Positions 62,567-64,000 of a stretch of 64,000 nt of DNA are shown here, one piece after another; position 1 is the first letter of the stretch, and each line of letters begins with the position of its first letter. Origin of the DNA: Deltaproteobacteria bacterium (lineage in GTDB: Bacteria > Desulfobacterota > Desulfobulbia > Desulfobulbales > VMSU01); contig JAJXUT010000002.1 of assembly GCA_021782655.1 (NCBI GenBank), positions 1-64,000 of the forward strand, read 5' to 3'. Position numbers and translations under genes: made by a program. The notes below the pieces were generated by a model that saw only the letters and a list, made by a program, of their open reading frames with translations, had not been told where the DNA came from and did not search any database.

Positions 62567-64000
62567 TGAACGAGGACGACCGTAAACGCCGTGAGCCGCC
62601 GCTCTTCGTCGATCTGGACGGCAGCCTGGTGGCCAACGATACCCTGGACGAGTCGCTGGCCGGGCTGCTGACCAGCCAGCCGCACCTGCTCCTCATGCTG
62701 CCCTGGTGGTTCCTGCGGGGCCGGGCGCATGGCAAGCGACGGCTGGCCGGGCTCTACTCCCCCGATCCGGCCCAGCTCAAGTACCACCCCGAGATCCTGG
62801 CCTTTCTCCGGGAGGAGAAGGCTAAAGGCCGGGAGATTGTCCTGGCCACGGCGGCGGACGAGACCGTGGCTCGGCGGGTCGCGGCCCACACCGGCCTCTT
62901 TGACGCGGTACTGGCCAGCGACGGCCAGACCAACCTGGCAGGGGAAAAGAAGCTTACGGCCATTATAAACCACGCCCAGGGCCGGAAGTTCGCCTATCTC
63001 GGCAACTCCGGGGTCGATCTGCCCATCTGGCGGGCGGCAGGCCAGGTGCTGGTCGCCACCCGGGGCCCGGCGCTCCTGGGGCGGCTGGCCGCTGCCGGCC
63101 TGCGGCCCCAACGGGTCTTCTCCTGGCCCCGGCCAAGGCTGGCGGCCCTGATTCGGCTGTTGCGTCCCCACCAGTGGGCCAAGAACCTCCTGCTCTTCGT
63201 CTCCCTGGCCCTGGCCCATCTGCTGGGCGACCCCCTCCTGCTTTTCGCCGTCTTCCGGGCCTTTGCCGCCTTCTGCCTCTGCGCCTCCGCCGCCTATATC
63301 GCCAACGACCTCTGCGACCTGGAGGCCGACCGCCAGCATCCGGTAAAACGTCACCGCCCCCTGGCCGCCGGCCTGGTCTCCCTCCGGCAGGCGGCGTTGG
63401 CCGCCGGGATTCTGCTGGCCGGGGGGCTGGCCGTCGCCCTTTCGGTAAATCAAGAGTTGGCCCTGCTGGTGTCGGGATATCTGGTCGCCACCCTCGGCTA
63501 CTCCCTGTGGATCAAGCGGCTGGTGCTGCTCGACGTGGTGACCCTCTCCCTGCTCTACACCGCCCGGATCGTGGCCGGCTCGGCGGCCATCGGCATCAAA
63601 ACCACCCCCTGGCTGATGGGCTTTTCCATCTTCATCTTTTTGAGCCTGGCGCTCGCCAAGCGCTACTCGGAGCTGCGCCGCCTGCAACTGGAGTCAGGGC
63701 CAGGGAGGGCGGCGGGCCGGGGCTACAGCACCGACGACCTGGAGCAGTTGGCGATCTTCGGGGGGGCGAGCGGCTACCTGTCGGTGCTGGTGCTGGCCCT
63801 TTACATGCACAGCCCGGAGGTGGCGCGGCTCTACGGGCATATCCGTTTCATGTGGCTGATCTGCCCGCTGTTGATCTACTGGATCAGCCGGCTGTGGCTC
63901 TTGGCCCGGCGGGGGATCCTGGACGAGGACCCGGTGGTCTTCACCCTCCGCGACCGGGCGAGCTACCTGGTGGGGGCCGCGATCGTGGGTCTCCTGCTCC
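62566..64000 (+). CDS. HAD-UbiA fusion prenyltransferase (DPPR-synthase-like), truncated by window end
   Basis: My translation from ATG 62566 (overlaps previous stop, ATGA): LFVDLDGSLVANDTLDESL (HAD) then LIRLLRPHQWAKNLLLFVSL...AYIANDLCDLEADRQHPVKRHRPLAAG (UbiA). Missing from the supplied ORF track because it is open at the edge. Confidence 0.9.
   Translation, partial: MNEDDRKRREPPLFVDLDGSLVANDTLDESLAGLLTSQPHLLLMLPWWFLRGRAHGKRRLAGLYSPDPAQLKYHPEILAFLREEKAKGREIVLATAADETVARRVAAHTGLFDAVLASDGQTNLAGEKKLTAIINHAQGRKFAYLGNSGVDLPIWRAAGQVLVATRGPALLGRLAAAGLRPQRVFSWPRPRLAALIRLLRPHQWAKNLLLFVSLALAHLLGDPLLLFAVFRAFAAFCLCASAAYIANDLCDLEADRQHPVKRHRPLAAGLVSLRQAALAAGILLAGGLAVALSVNQELALLVSGYLVATLGYSLWIKRLVLLDVVTLSLLYTARIVAGSAAIGIKTTPWLMGFSIFIFLSLALAKRYSELRRLQLESGPGRAAGRGYSTDDLEQLAIFGGASGYLSVLVLALYMHSPEVARLYGHIRFMWLICPLLIYWISRLWLLARRGILDEDPVVFTLRDRASYLVGAAIVGLLL

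Noticed and set aside
62524-63687. 387-aa minus-strand ORF
   Set aside because: Antisense shadow of the HAD-UbiA gene, which is real on + but not listed because it is open at the window edge.

Overview
64 kb GC-rich bacterial chromosome segment. Gene content suggests Desulfobacterota/Deltaproteobacteria (inference). Most of it is readable as housekeeping, signalling and transport genes. Left to right: vWA-OmpA lipoprotein and MscS channel; a dense two-component region (2.7-17.6 kb) around yqeY-like and hrpA genes; an AT-richer island of nested palindromic or MITE-like repeats (17.7-18.1 kb); a Phs/Psr/Arr-type molybdopterin oxidoreductase with FeS subunit and TorD-type chaperone but no membrane anchor; an IS200-like remnant next to tRNA-Leu(CAA); an orphan flagellin with a large low-complexity repeat insertion; a winged-helix-like/FGE-fold fusion; a full-length but catalytically degenerate topoisomerase IA homologue; kdpABCDE; selA plus a GGDEF-like/TPR protein; LOG protein, PilZ and small conserved proteins; rnr; argF-argG; REC/HD-GYP/degenerate GGDEF; a c-di-AMP (ydaO-type) riboswitch with terminator upstream of a KimA-like APC transporter; rfbABCD; larE; tRNA-Pro(CGG); and a polytopic protein/B12-radical SAM/HAD-UbiA group running off the right edge. 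Best leads: (1) the c-di-AMP riboswitch/KimA unit, together with a KdpD whose USP domain carries an SxS-X20-WHAVY motif resembling the c-di-AMP site of S. aureus KdpD; (2) the pseudo-topoisomerase IA; (3) the flagellin with duplicated repeat modules; (4) 7-bp-periodic degenerate repeats at three gene junctions. All calls come from reading the sequence and ORF track; no searches were run.
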